DNA from: Macquaria australasica
Lineage: Eukaryota; Chordata; Actinopteri; Centrarchiformes; Percichthyidae
DNA: 64,000 nucleotides
Assembly (NCBI GenBank): GCA_005408345.1
Contig: SEMN01001262.1
Span: 1 to 64,000, forward strand
Reading direction: 5' to 3'
Made by a program: the position numbers and the translations under genes. Every line of letters begins with the position of its first letter. Within the stretch, counting starts at the first letter, position 1. The notes beneath the pieces were generated by a model. That model was not told the DNA's origin. It did not search any database and saw nothing but the letters and a program-made list of their open reading frames with translations. This document shows positions 46,816 through 60,226 of this stretch, one piece after another.

Positions 46816-48859
46816 TTTAGGGCCCAGGTTTAAAAGTTTAACTACAACTGCTGAAGTGCTTTTGAGCAAGGCCTTCAACCCTCAGTGTAGCTGCTCTGTG
46901 GCACACAGCTTAAGACTGGTTTTAATGAGCAGATTGTTAAGCTGGACCCTGCTGAAAAAGCCAACTGTCATTGGAAAATAAATAGTGGAGAGAGATTTTC
47001 ACTGCCAGAACGTATAAAATGTATATCTTTGAAAGGACATCAGTTATTGTCTCGGCCGTCTCAGATACATGCACTTCTGTTTCTGATCAGATCTGGGAGA
47101 GAGGCAGGAGGAGGGTTATCTGATCCTAGCCTCTGTGTTGACAGCAGCTTCCTGGAAACCCCCGTCTACACGAACACACACACACAACATAACAACACAA
47201 GTGCAGGCTAGGCTCAACCCGAAAAACCAAACATCCATTTCCAGTAATTAGCCCCTTCTCATGCGATCCTGTTACCTTGTGAGAGTGCAGGTCTCCTCCT
47301 CTAAAGACTCCTCAGAGTACTCTGTAGCACATCAGACTATTTTTACTCTGGCTGTTAGGAAGTGTTAGGTCATTATCTGATTTTAATGAGCTGATTGATT
47401 TTTGCAGCATGGAGCCAAAAAGGCAATCAGAGCATCTCCTCTCTTTAGACATCACAGTTTCACTCCTGATTCCCGGAGTCCATTAAGAGTTATTACAATT
47501 TTAATGATCAAGACGACTTTTGGAGTCACATACAGTATTTATGTTCTGTTGTTTGTTTGGCTGTTGAGGAGCAAGGCAGCGACAAAGTATGGGTTTGGAG
47601 TTCCTCTCCCAGCTGTGGAAGTAACTCCATATCTGTATAGTTGTGACACCCTGTAGCTTTACTTTAGTATTTCCTTTTTCTGAGACTTTCTACTTTTCAG
47701 AGTGAAATGTTGTACTTTTAACTCTTCCACATGTATCCCACCGTCATGGTTACTGGTTTCTTTGTAGATTGACAGTTTACATTGAACATGAGATGAATAT
47801 TATTGTCTGGTAAAAATCCTGTCTCTCCAAAATGTCAACTTTTCAGGATCCTTACTTGGTGACACAATGATGTTGGAACATTATCCAAAGATTGAGATTA
47901 GAAGCTCATTCTCGACCTTGTAAACATTAGTTGATTAAACAGCCTCATACCACAAGGTTCATTTAGTTTTTTTCTGTTCATCTACAGAGATTTTTGTCTT
48001 TTCTTTCTTATATGTCCTTCATTCCATCATTCTTTCCCTCATGTTCTCATCAGTTTCTATCTTAACTGATACGAAAGCAGCACCCAACAGTCAAACCAAA
48101 CTCTACTCTTTATCATCAGTGCTTTTAGTTTGGACACAAACATGCTTGTTTACTTTTAGTAAAATACAGGACAGGTATATGTTCCATTTTGGTAGTGATG
48201 GTTTCTACTTTTACTTCTAAACTCATCTATCAAATGCCACGTTATGTTATTTTGAAACTGAATTTTTTCTATGGTGAGTAAGAAGTGACGTTGCTTTGCT
48301 TTATCAGTAAGTGAGCAGTTGAATCAACCAATAGACTTGCTTCAGTTCAGCTGAACAAAACCTGCATTGAATGAGCAACAGCCCTTTGTAAAGAGCTCAC
48401 TGCAGCCTCATGTTCATTCACAGCTGAGAGAAAAAGAGAGAGATGTTCATCTGCCCGTCACGCTCTCCCTGCCTCCCCACCACTATCAGTCTGTCTCGTC
48501 TGTGGATGCTTCACTTTGACAATAAGGTTTGAAGTCGGAGGCGTTAAAGAGAGCGAGGTGGAGCACAGTCTCTCCAGAACATTGTTTCCTGGCCACTGAA
48601 CCTCGACCTCTGAATATACAAAGTGGTTCAGACAGAGGATGCAGAGTTGGCCTGTGAGTTGTGGCATCTCATGTACAGAAACAACTCCCAACTAACTGCT
48701 TTTGAGCAAGAGCAAAGACTTCTTCTACCTGCCCAGGAACTGCAGCTTGTCCAGGTTAGGAGGGACACTCACCAGCGAGTGCTGATGTGATTGCAGTCAG
48801 AACAAATGATCTCGGCTAAAACTGGGCTAACTTTGGTTTGAAAAGTGGAAGTTTTGGTG

Positions 48860-49241
48860 GATGTGTAGACTACATATAACTGTTGTTTCAATAGCATTTC
48901 AGTGACTGTATTTCAATGTGAAAATGCTCCTACATACCCACTGGAATATAGTCAGTTGTGTCTTTGTAACTGCTCTTCATTCAACTGCTGTTTGAACCTC
49001 AACGTGGACGAGAAGTCCCGGAGGTGCTCCTAATCATGGAAAGTTTGAACATCTGCACTGTTGATGAGGAAACTGTGATACGGTCAAAAGCTCCAGAACA
49101 GCCACTAAGTAGACCTTGATGTGAGATTGTTTTTGTCAACTTAAATGTAACATAGATGTAAAAAAAAAAAAAACTATACAATCAAATTTCAACCAAATCC
49201 AGCCCACCTAGACGTCTCAAATCAAATCAGTGCTCACTGGG
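48860..49241 (+). mobile_element. GTTTCAATGACTATGTTTCA-type repeat, copy 2, interrupted
   Basis: AACTGTTGTTTCAATAGCAT and TTTCAGTGACTGTATTTC match copy 1 (30900-31125) on the left; AAATCAAATCAGTGCTCAC matches on the right. The middle carries a foreign piece with the CTCAAGGTCCA-family arm at 49062-49128. Confidence 0.5.
49062..49128. mobile_element. CTCAAGGTCCA family, single right arm
   Basis: GTCAAAAGCTCCAGAACAGC then CACTAAGTAGACCTTGATGT is the right arm of the snap-back family; the left arm is not evident. Confidence 0.55.
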
Positions 49242-50867
49242 ATACTCGACAGACTTCCTGCGCCAAGCGAAGTACAAAGAAACAGAATGTTGTAATTTTG
49301 CCGCACTTTTTCGGTCTGATTTACAACACTGCTGTTTATTAGTCGTCATTGAGTCATCATCTGGCCTGTAGTCATCCCGTTCTGGTGTGAAGGAATGTCG
49401 ACAGATGAATAAACAGTTTGTTTTTGTTGGGTTGCTGGTTTAAACTCTGGACGCCTTCAGCTTGACTTGGTTTCAAATGATTCCTTAACCAAAAATGTAT
49501 CCATCGTCCTAATATTGAGCCGCATTTTGAAAATTAGAGTGTTAGTTGCATTAAGGCAATAGAGTCTTTGTCTTACCTGTAAACTACATCTTTGATGAAT
49601 AATAAGTAGATTTAATTCACCTTTTCAAGCTGGAAACACAGCTTGTTTTCTGTTGTAGTGTTTCAGTGCCAGTTAGTTCCTCTAAAAATCTTTAAAAAGA
49701 CTATTTCTTGATAGTTTCTTGATGAAGGTTGCGTCCCCTGTGTCAACATGCCCTTGAGCAAGACTCAAGAACTGTTTTAGTAGCAGTAGACATCACTTCT
49801 GACCTCTTTTGAAATGTGTACCACTATGTGCATGCATAATTTCCTCATTACACTGTGTGAAATATGGTGCTTTAAACACACTTTGGGGTGTCCTGTGATT
49901 AAATAGACCCTTCAGTTTGTTTACACATGCACTGCAGAGTAATTCTCCTCTAATTCCACCCTCGACTCGCCACTTAACCCAGTTCTTCAACGGGCCAAGC
50001 CACCAGAATTATTAGATTGTCTTTGCGAGTGCACTCAGTGACTGGACACTTTTCCAAAAAAGCCATAAAGTCATTAGAAGAAGTTAAAAGCTCTGAGGGT
50101 TGCAGCGTGTCCCAGGATCAGGCCTTTCTCACACAAAACTGAGCAAACAGCCCGAGACAGAGTAAACAAGGTTATCGGTTAACTGGGTCAAGCTGCTTCA
50201 AAGGGATTTTATACCTGAAGATCAAGGCTCGATTCCTAAACTCTTAAAAATTAAAGGCAGAACATGAAAATGTAGGTTAATGAGGACTGAACGAGATAAG
50301 AGGCAAATCTCATTTTGATTAAATATAGGAAGTGGTGCTCTGGATTTTCTCAAAACAGCTGAAAGTCTAGAAACTCCAAATAAAGAAAAGTTGGTAAAAT
50401 GTTTAAACTATTTTTATCCGCTTAGCTGATGTTGTTTCCTGCAGGGACTCTGCATTGAATTGAATCTGGCATCCTCGCTCAGGCAAAACAACCACGAGTA
50501 AAGTCACATTTGGGGTTTGATTTAATGAGAATCTTAAGGATTATAACTTTAAGAACCAGAATTGAAACAATACCCAGCCCTATGTACGTGTGTCACCACT
50601 TTCCTCACCTTTAAACGGCTGCAGATTTATTTTCAGGTCATGGTGAACAACTGCTTTAATCTGTGCAGCCACACAGTGTGTTTCTCAGGGCAAAGCTGCC
50701 CCTTTTTTTTGTACAACAAGGCGTCTGTTGTTTGGCCCAGAAAAAAGCTGAAAGGGGAAGACAGTATTTATATTCTGCCCGTTCCCTCTGCTACGAGTCT
50801 GCAAAACCAACGCCAGGCGACCACAGCTGGGCAACACATGGCAGCTCTGGCCTCAGCTGCCAGCCCG

Positions 50868-50868
<1 letters not shown>

Positions 50869-50939
<71 letters not shown>
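50869..50939. repeat. (CA)35 microsatellite
   Basis: The longest dinucleotide run in the window, 71 bases uninterrupted. It creates the 173- and 123-codon plus-strand ORFs with Thr-His tracts, which are not genes. Confidence 0.98.
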
Positions 50940-50943
<4 letters not shown>

Positions 50944-51053
50944 GCTGGTACACACAATATCTCCTCAAAGCTCACTCTATGCATGTATGTGCCCTTTTTT
51001 TGCTTTCTCACACATTGTACAAACAATGTCTTAAACCTGCATTAACATTCTCA

Positions 51054-51069
51054 CACACACACACACACA
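51054..51069. repeat. Short (AC)n tract
   Basis: Eight AC units about 115 bases right of the (CA)35 run. Confidence 0.9.
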
Positions 51070-53583
51070 GCAGAAGAAAGTAGGTCAGGTGGGCTTTAGC
51101 GAGCAGAGTTTGGTCATCCTCCCCCCTTTATGGGCCTAAGTGGTCGTTAGTGGTGGAAACTGGTCTAAGCCCAGTTACTTCAGCGCCAGGTCATCATTGA
51201 TCCTGAGCTGCAGATCTGCAGAAAGTTCAAGAGTCTCTGCAAACTTCAGTTTCTTCTTTTGGATTCAGAATCCCCCTCTTCATGTGAGTTCGATTTGGCT
51301 TGTTTGCTTCAGACAACAGCGGAGACGAATCGCTTTTCATGCATGATTGTGGTGACTAATGAGTCACAGACGGGACATTTGCTTAATCAGAAACTAGTTC
51401 TAATGCATGCAGTTTTGCTTTTTTGTGACTTTTTGAGCATGTCTTGATTTTTACACAAGTTCAAATCCCTTATCACCCCTATTTTTTTTTAAACTTTTCT
51501 ACCCTTCAATAAAAAATAAAGACTCTACAGTACATCGTGCAGACAGCCCAGCATTGATCTTTTTCATTTGATTAATAGCTCTCGGACAGGAAAATAACTT
51601 GGCTTTATTTAATAAAGAGCAGGATTTCCTGTGGTCTGGCTTCATGAAATCAGGAAAATATAATCTGTGTGGTTACAAGCAGAATACATAAAGACTGGTG
51701 AGTTTGTAATGGGATAAACACAGTAATGGTGGTGCAGCCGCTCTGTTGTCTGATCTGTCCACAAAGTTTCATTGCAACACATCCACAGGTTTTATGATGA
51801 CAGGCAGTAGTAGAAGTGAAAGTGTCGCCTCCAAAAGGTGAAATAAAAAGCGTCCCTGTCTCTGCCTTTGAAACAAAAACTAACCAGTCCCAGTCGTGGT
51901 TCTTTTTAGGCCACGGAGGCCCCCCAAAAATGGCAGACAAAACCCCATTGCCTTTTTCTGTGGATGTTGCATGTTTGACTCAGTGAGGAGAAAACAAGGA
52001 AGCTGCCCAGCAAGCATAACTGAGATTACAGCCTGGGCTTGTGGGATTCACTGTCCCTTTGTTCTGCAAACCAAAAACAGCTTGAAAGCATGTCCTCATT
52101 CAAAAAACAAATGAAAAAGGGTATTTATTTTTACTTTTAGTCATGCAGGGTTAGTCGACTGCATTCATGCTCTTTACAGCTACACTCACCTGCTAGCTGC
52201 CCTGACAAACAGCTCCAAGGGACTAGTTGAGGATTAAGTACTGTAGCAACTCAAACCACAAAGTTGTTTTTTGCGGTGATAGTTTTATCAGTCCTTTTCT
52301 TTACCTGGATCATCCCACCACATGTTTTAGGATCCACTCTGCCAACCTCACGGCCTTCTCTCTAACCTTGGACACATCTGTGCATCTGTGCCGCAGGCTA
52401 ACTGATATGAAAATGAACCAAAATGGCCGCCGCCTGGATGAAAGTATTCCACCTGAAAAGCAGGAAGGCGGTCGACAAAGACATGAGTCCAGACAGGAAA
52501 AGCAAGTTAGAATGTCTTCACTTCAAAGCGGTTTGTTTTCAAAGGGCTTCTTCAAATCTCTTTCGAACACGTCCGTCTTGCGAATAAAGCGTGTTTATGT
52601 TCTAGTTGGGGGGTTAACAGTGTCTCAGAGCTCAAAGATTATTTTTTTTTAGCGCTTTGTTGTTTCATGTGGTTGTCTTGAACTGGGAAGCCAAAAGCAT
52701 CTTCTCTGTCGTCTGTAGCTGGGCCAGCGACCAGGTGCTGGCACTAATGTTGAAATAACGAGCCAATTCAAAGAAAACGAAGAGCTCTTTAGCTTAAGAA
52801 AAAGTGATGTGCAGAATGTGCAAAAGGTCACAGTGTGCAGGAGTCTTGGATCAGCAAAAATCATGAACTTGAAACTGTTTTTGCTCTCTAATATGCACAG
52901 TTTGGTGGATGCTTTCAACCTCAATGGGTGGAGCCAAAAAAGAACACTTTTAAGGTGCAGGTTAGTTAGCAAATGCAACAATGAATGTGCACATACTTGT
53001 GTTCTTTGCTTCATCCTTGTGGCAGTCAGTATTGTTCTCCGACGCTGTAAAGTTCACTGTGGACAAATCTACAGAAACACCTGTTTTCTCCATCAGCCTC
53101 CGCTCACAACCAACAAACTCACCCGCCTCTCTCAAATATTCAGGGGGAGTCGTTACATTCCAGCATTTCCAGTTCTGACCTTTATTGAGACACACGAGAC
53201 ATTTTCACGTTTTCTCTTTATGAATTGATTCATTGCACATTGTTTGTTTGATTATTTTCAGCTTGTAATTACAGAGGGTGGTTTGTGGTTTATTTATTCA
53301 CACGCTCGAAGCCTCCCAGGATAACTCAAGTCTTCTGTTGTTAGGGACTGAGCTGCGTCCTTACTGGAGCAGTTTAAGACGTCTGATTGATCCTTTTAAA
53401 ATGGACAGATACCTTTCCACCTAGCTTTATGCAATGCATTCACGACTTACTGTTCTTCATTAAATTAGACAAAATAAATAAATAGCAAACTGGAAGCCTT
53501 TTCTGGTCCACATTAGAGAGAACATCCAGCTGCCCACTTCCCTTTAAACTGTCTAAACCATTCTTTATACCCCTTGTATTATA

Positions 53584-54165
53584 ATTATAATAATAATAAT
53601 AATAATAATAACTTTATTCATATAGCACCTTTAAAAACAGAGTTTACAAAGTGCTTTGACAGACAAAGCAAAAACATGATACACAGAAAGCAATATAACA
53701 ACAGAAAGCCAAACAGTAAAGAAAAACACAAACAAGATAAAAATGAATGATGGATAAATACAAATAAAAAGAATTAAAAACAGTAAAACAATAAAAAGAT
53801 GACATAAAGACAACATCACATAAAAGAAAGTCTATAAAAGTGGGTTGTAAGAAGTGATTTAAAAGAGGTTACTGATTCTGCGAGCCTTATCTCCTCAGGC
53901 AGGTCGTTCCAAAGCCGAGTGGTCCTGATGGCAAAAGCACGGCCACCTTTAGATTTAAGCCTCGACTTTGGAACGGCCAGAAGAGCCCCCACCCGAGGAT
54001 CTAAGGCTGCAAACTGGCTCATATAGGGGTCAACATTTCTGGGGTTTGGGGCCAGATGTCGTCTGTTAAAACCAGGAAGAAGCCGAGCTGCTGCGTTCTG
54101 AACTAGTCCGAGGTGAGAGAGTGACTTTTGGTTTATGCCAGAAAGGATGTGGATGAATGACACTG
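53584..54165 (-). mobile_element. 3' end of an L2-type LINE, 5'-truncated and internally deleted
   Basis: The minus-strand ORF 53816-54163 carries LVQNAAARLL near its start, then RAFAIRTTRLWNDLP and EIRLAESVTSFKSLL near its end. These are hallmarks of the C-terminus of L2-like LINE reverse transcriptase proteins. The part normally between them (the HWLPV...YKALH region) is missing, so the frame is an internal-deletion derivative. After the stop come about 200 bases of 3' UTR, GTGCTATATGAATAAAG and an (ATT)n tail (53584-53612), the usual fish L2 ending. Not functional: it lacks endonuclease and most of the RT. Confidence 0.8.
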
Positions 54166-54169
54166 CTAA

Positions 54170-54241
54170 AAAGCTACAAAGTATGTGGATGTTGTTGTCT
54201 TTTGTTTTCGAAAACCTAATAAAAAGAAATTAAAAAAAAAA
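54170..54241 (+). mobile_element. Poly-A tailed LINE 3' fragment (L1/Tx1-like)
   Basis: TGTTGTCTTTTGTTTTCG then AAAACCTAATAAAAAG ends in an A-run (54231-54241). This is the pattern of fish L1/Tx1 3' ends: AATAAA-like signal, then tail. It is directly next to the truncated end of the minus-strand L2 copy. Confidence 0.5.
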
Positions 54242-57239
54242 TGGTGGTAACTTGTTACTGAGCAGTGAAATTGCCTTTACATGTTGGACACTGAACATGC
54301 TGTCAGGTCTTTACCCATTGTTCTGCAGTTTATTTCCAACACTGAGGAGTGAATACATGGCTGAGTCATCAGCCTCTTTATCAATCCACGGTGTCATCGG
54401 CGAACAGCGTGAATCAGGAATCGGTTATCCGAGCGAGTTACCAGAACGACATAATGAGAGCTGTTGAATAGTTAACGAGACACAGTGACTCAAGTAGACT
54501 CATCTCAAACAAACGTTCGCTGTCATCAGGAATTCATAGCTCCGATGAATAAATATTTCAAGGTTTGTGTGTTGACGAAAGCTAATGGAGGGTGAATGTT
54601 TGCTCAGCGGTCCTCGTGTCCACATTGTGGATGACAGGATTTTATTTATGGAAGGCTCTAACAGGAAAAACAGCCATTATCATATGGAGTCTTGAGTGTC
54701 AGTTTTTTCATAGTTTCATAGCCTGTATTACATTTTACAGAAGACTTTCTATTTGTTATGTATTGGTGGTAGTTGTGTGTGGGTTAAGAGGTCAACAACT
54801 GGCCAATCAGAGCTTCTGCTACTGCTCTCTGGGCTGGACTCAGATTAGATTTTAGGTGGCAAACGGTTTATACGTCTTTGATTTGAAGAGAGCCGTCTTT
54901 AAATTAAAGGGATCACAAAATGTAAACTGTAAAATGTTAAAGCAGGAGACAAATAAAAGGTGAGATGGAATAGGATACCAGACAGCTAAGAAAATGGATT
55001 AACGAAAAGAAAAGAAATAAAGCCTTATTTCCTTATTGGCAAATTTAATCATCTTTTTATTGTTTTTGTATTTGTTTTTGAGTGGTTAAATGTTTAATGT
55101 AGATGTAATTAATCCATAATAGCTTAAACATAGAATATATGAATTAATTATATTTATGTCCATAATCATTCCGGTGGCACACTCCAGACTCCATATTATA
55201 CAACTTTTCACCAGTCCTGAAATCTTTGTGACTTTTTCCCAGTGTCATTTATCTTTTGTTATTTGGATGTTGTGTTTTAAAATGTTGCTGTTTCTAGTGA
55301 TAAAGACGTAAATCTGCTTTCACTTCCATTGCTACTGATAGTGTTATAAATAGATGAGTAGTAAAATAGATTGAAATGTGACTGAAGGGTTTCGAGGCTT
55401 GACTTCTTGGCTGGGTATCAGTTTTACATTAAGAGGCGATTATAATGTCATACAAGCTGTAGCATGTTGTGGACTGATGAGACAGACAGTATTTATCGGG
55501 ATTGCTGTTGCTATTAGTGTTTCAAACAATCCACAATCCCTGTAGAGTGAACGCCAATAAAAACCATCAGGCAAACATTAGAAAATCATTTGAAATCAAG
55601 TTATATGAATTAATTCAAGTTATATTGTTGTCTTGAGAGATAATAGATTTGAGTTATACAAACACTTTTTAGGCGTTCACAATATTCTTATAATGTGTTT
55701 ATGATTCCTTATAATGCCCCTAACAAAACATGCAAAGTTGGTCTTGATGTTAACATTGTTTGCAGTCCCATCACAGTCAGGAGGTATAAACCACAATGAC
55801 AATGCCTCCTTTTTTAGACTGAAGTGTCTCTGGGGATTCCCTGGTCCTGGTCCTGGTCACGTCACTATCAGAGTCTGCTGGTCAAGACTCTGCCCATCAG
55901 CGGCTGCAGGACGGTGAAACCTCACACGCCCTGCTGTGTCAGCCAGGTTTCACCACCAAAACCTACAGATCCATCCAGAAAGACTTCAGTCAGACATGTT
56001 CAGACACACAGAGCCTTGAGTGAGTTCATTGACGACTGGAAAAATGGACTGGGTGTTATATTGTCAGACAGTATTATATTTTCAAAATTGTGAAAGTCTG
56101 TCTGAAGGTTTTCCGCTGACTAATGATGCGTTACTGACTATTTTGGATAACTGACAGTAGTATAGGAAGGGAGGATACAAAACATACCAGATGTTCAGTC
56201 ACTGTAAAATTCCTTAAACGCAACATGTCAGTGAGTTGAGTTGACAGGAGGTGTGACTGGTAGAATACTACCTGTTGGACAGCGTCTGCTTGCAGAAGTG
56301 AGATGAGAAAGTTAACGTTCCAGCAGTGTGATAATGACCGGCCTGAAACTAGACTGTTATTAGAGCAGTTACACACTGCAGGGATCAGCTGCGACACTCA
56401 GAGTAAATGTCTCATGTGCTTCTGGTTAGCTTCAAATGAAGAAATGTTTATCTTGACGAGTCAGGTGAAATGCAAAAAGCTGATAAATCTTTATACAATC
56501 TGCAAATGACGCCTATTTTATTTGAGTGAATCTGGGAAACTGAATCTGCACTAAAGGTTTGTTTCTTTCACTCAACTTGCAAACAGTATTTTGCATTTGC
56601 TGTTTTACAATTCCATCAACAACACATTCTTTTTTTACTCAATAGAGGCCGGATAAATGTGTGTCCAACTGATGATTATCAGCCTAACTTCAGCCGGGAG
56701 TCTGACCTGCAGCGCTGCAGTGAATTTATTCTCCCACATCAGCTGATTGGGCCTGACTTTCCCCAGCTTCTTCTTTCTATTGCAACATGTTGCTCTGATT
56801 AATCACTGAGAAGTGAACGTACAATGTGATCAGGTAACCACCTGCTGAGCTGAATCAAACTGATCCTGACGCAGCTCTTCTCTTTATCAGTGTAGTTACT
56901 AGATGATGGTTTAAACACTTGCCTCACTTGTTAAATATGTGGCTTTTGCTGTGTAATGTGGGAGCTCCGCTTGTTTTGCTGAAAACTTAATGAGTCTAAT
57001 ATTATTATATTTCATAAAAACTTCTCCTGACTTTAGCGAAGGTGCTCTTGGCGGGCCGCCTCCTTGATGAAATGCTGTGGGAAACCCTGAAGTGTCTTGT
57101 GTGTTGGCATGCTTATGATTAACACAGAATAGTAAAGAGAAATGATACATTTTTGGCAAATCATTCAGTGATGATGAAAATGTATTTAGAAGTATATTAA
57201 TGATGCATTCACCTCATAAATCATGGCTTGACCCTACAT

Positions 57240-57600
57240 GGTATCGGTATAGATGTTGGTGATTCTGGCACTGGTATTACTTGGTATTGAATAAGGGCTC
57301 GTAACGTAGTTCCTCGCTTGTGTCCTCCTCCATTTTTATTGATTAGCTTAGTTTTCTGGAAAGTTCACTGGTGGATGCAAAGGTCAAGCTGATAGTAGAT
57401 TTTAAACTCATCCTCTCCTGGACCACAAGGCAAACTACTTCAAACGGCCCTTGTAGACTGTAGATTTCGAATTCATTCAATCAAGAGAAGAGGTCATTAC
57501 AGTTTGATTATTATGTTTTTTCACGCATTTGAATTTTGAATAAAAAGTGATAGTCCTTGTATCGAATAGAAACCAAATTTTGTGGTATTGCCCAACAAAT
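57240..57600. mobile_element. GGTATCGGTAT-type repeat, split
   Basis: GGTATCGGTATAGATGTTGG, then TATTACTTGGTATTGAATA, matches the left part of a common fish repeat. CTTGTATCGAATAGAAACC and TTTGTGGTATTGCCCAAC at 57556-57596 match its right part. About 250 unrelated bases lie between. Confidence 0.4.
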
Positions 57601-60226
57601 TAAACTGTAGAAGGTCTAGAGGTCTTCACAGGACCTCTCAGTTCCTAGTAACTGCTTTTAGACAGTTTCCAAACAGTAAAAGAGGCCCATCGTACAGCAA
57701 ACATATTTAACGTGTTAGCATCACGTCCATGAGCTTGTGTGTTTGCTGACGTGCAGCATCTCTTCTCACCACAGTGAAAGCTCTGCTCTGTAGCACTGTC
57801 TGATTTCCAGTGCTGGGCCTTTTCTTGTTCTTTCACAACTCATGAAACCGTCTGCTTGTGTTTTCCCCCTGGCGGCCTGATTGTCATCCAACTAGAAGAG
57901 GTTCCAAGTCTCTCACCCGAGTCAGCTGCAAACTCACATGGATCCGCCCTACAGCTGCTCTCCAGATCCACAACTACATGCCTTTTAATTATCTGCAAAG
58001 CAGCTGAAGAGGATACTGAGAGCTTCATCTCCCAAAACTTGATGTCTCTGAAGTTTTGAGAATGTAGTGTGGGAAAGTGTTGTCCTTCCATTTGTTAAAG
58101 GCTTAAAGGGTTTCAGAAAATATGTCTGTTTGTAATCTGGTTCGTCTGACTCTTTAATTGACCTGCTATCTCTTGAAAAGCACCATCCGTTTGAGTCAGT
58201 ATCACTTCTGTCACCTGGACACATCAGGTCTGTGTGTGCTGATCACTGACAACAGGAGGACGATCAGCCGATGAGCAGCTGCTTCCTGTGGAGCCTCCAG
58301 TCAACACCTCTGCTCCCGCCCACTCTCCTCTGACACCAGGGTGTGCTGAGTGACGTGACCTTTGACCCCTCCTGACAATTGCTTTGTTAATAATTCAAAC
58401 CTACCAGGTGTTATGTGTGTGCTTGTGTTTTGTTTCAAAGCTGTGGTTAGATTGTCTTCCATTTGTGCCAAAAATGTGTTGCTGTATGCTCTTTCACTTT
58501 GGAACTGCATGTGTTTCTGCGGTCTCTCATCTTTCTTTCCCAATTCCCTTGCAGTTGTACAGTATTGACTTTGTGCCGTCAGTCCACATTAAACAGTGGG
58601 TAAGGACGACAGGCAGATGCAGTTATTAATAGATGCTATGAAATCCAAAAGCAGTATGCAACAGCACTGTCTGGCACAAAAGCAATAGACAGAATCAAAC
58701 AGAAACCATGTACAATGATGAAAAAACTGCTATAAATATCAATGAAATCTGAAAGCACAGCATTTTTGGCACAAATGAACACATGCATGCATAGTTTACA
58801 TGGCTGTAGACTCTTAGTCTTGTTAATAATTCAGCGTACATCCTCAAGAGTTCAGAACTAAAATGCACCATTTTCTGCTTTGGCCAGACGAGAGAAAAGT
58901 AACAAGAAGTTCCTAAATCCAGTTCAACTAAAATGCTAAAAATGTAGTGAAATAATGTAAAGTATGCCGTGTTCATCCTGTTTTAACCTCAGTTGTTTTC
59001 AAGAATGATAAATATTTTTAAAAATGGTCAGTTTGAACCACCGATGGCAACAAGGTGATACCGTATGTGTTGAAAGCAGGGAGGTCCCGCCTGAGAAGAG
59101 CCTGCCTTAAGTCCCACTGAAGAAAAAAATAAAACCCACACACTCACTTTCTAAATGTTGACCATCTCTAAGTTGAGTCTGGGCTCTAAATATATTCTGA
59201 CCACGGAGCCGCTGATGTTAAAGTCATCAGCGGTGAAATAAGGTAAGCAGAGGGAAGCTTGTTAAAAGTTGATCCTGTGGTCAGAGGCTCAAAGTTCTGG
59301 ATGAATTTTACAAAACAGTTTTGTTCATTTTCCATTTTTAAGTTTACAGTTTTTGAACCCTTTTCTGACTTTGTAGAGAAAACATTTTAGGGATTTAGCT
59401 GAGCGACACTAGACTTTATGAACGAGTGCAGTCATTTCTACATCAAGATAAAACAGTATGTGGTTCATCTTCCCTTCATCTCCTGCAGTTTCTGGCAGTT
59501 CAAGGCAGCTGAATTCATGATTTTCCAAAACACTGCATCCACTTTGGGGAAAAAATAGAATAAATACATTATGGTGATCTCAGTATGTCTAAAAAGCTGC
59601 AGGTTGTAACAGTCGTGTGGTAAATCTTTGTGATGAAGGCTTTCATATGGGTTTCATATGGTGGATCTTTTCCGTAATGGTCTGACATCTGTCCCTCATT
59701 TCCGGTCTCACTTTTGGTTTTGGTGTGACCGTTAGCACTAAAACTGTTTGGAGGGAATCGGCGGTAAATGCAGTAACAGAAGCTATTAGCTAAATATTTT
59801 CTGTGTTTTGAAAGAGACGTTAAGTTTCTCTGTAATGTATTATTTTAATTTCACGTTTCCTGCCGTAGTGGGTCAGCTTTCTTGCTGCGGTGACCCACGG
59901 CAGCTGAGTAAATGTAGTTCAAACAAATCATTTCAGCAGTCGCCCTCCTTGGTTCTGGTTTCTGTGGTGCTCCAGTTGCATGTCTTCTCTGTACAGTAGA
60001 TGTTTACAGACAACATTACTATACTTACATGTGGTCCTTCAATCCAGTCTCGTCAGGATGAGCCATTTAGTCACACTTCAAATCGAGGAATAGACCGTTT
60101 CTATTAAATGGTTATTCAGTTAGAAAGACTGAGTGATCTCTCAAAGAATCTGAGCAGCAACAAGGATTCTGCTGAGAGAACTAATCCCCCCTAACAAACA
60201 CATATATGAACCTGAGATCTCTAAAG

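Noticed and set aside
46541..46981. 146-codon plus-strand ORF with an overlapping minus-strand ORF
   Set aside because: It crosses the palindromic element at 46590-46815, whose two arms give open frames on both strands.
50562..51083. 173-codon plus-strand ORF, the longest in the window
   Set aside because: Its length comes from reading through (CA)35 and a second AC run; no domain is visible and the flanks look random.
52649..53228. Cluster of overlapping ORFs on both strands (139, 121 and 77 codons)
   Set aside because: Three frames open at once over the same bases, none with a family motif; a statistical coincidence is the simplest reading.
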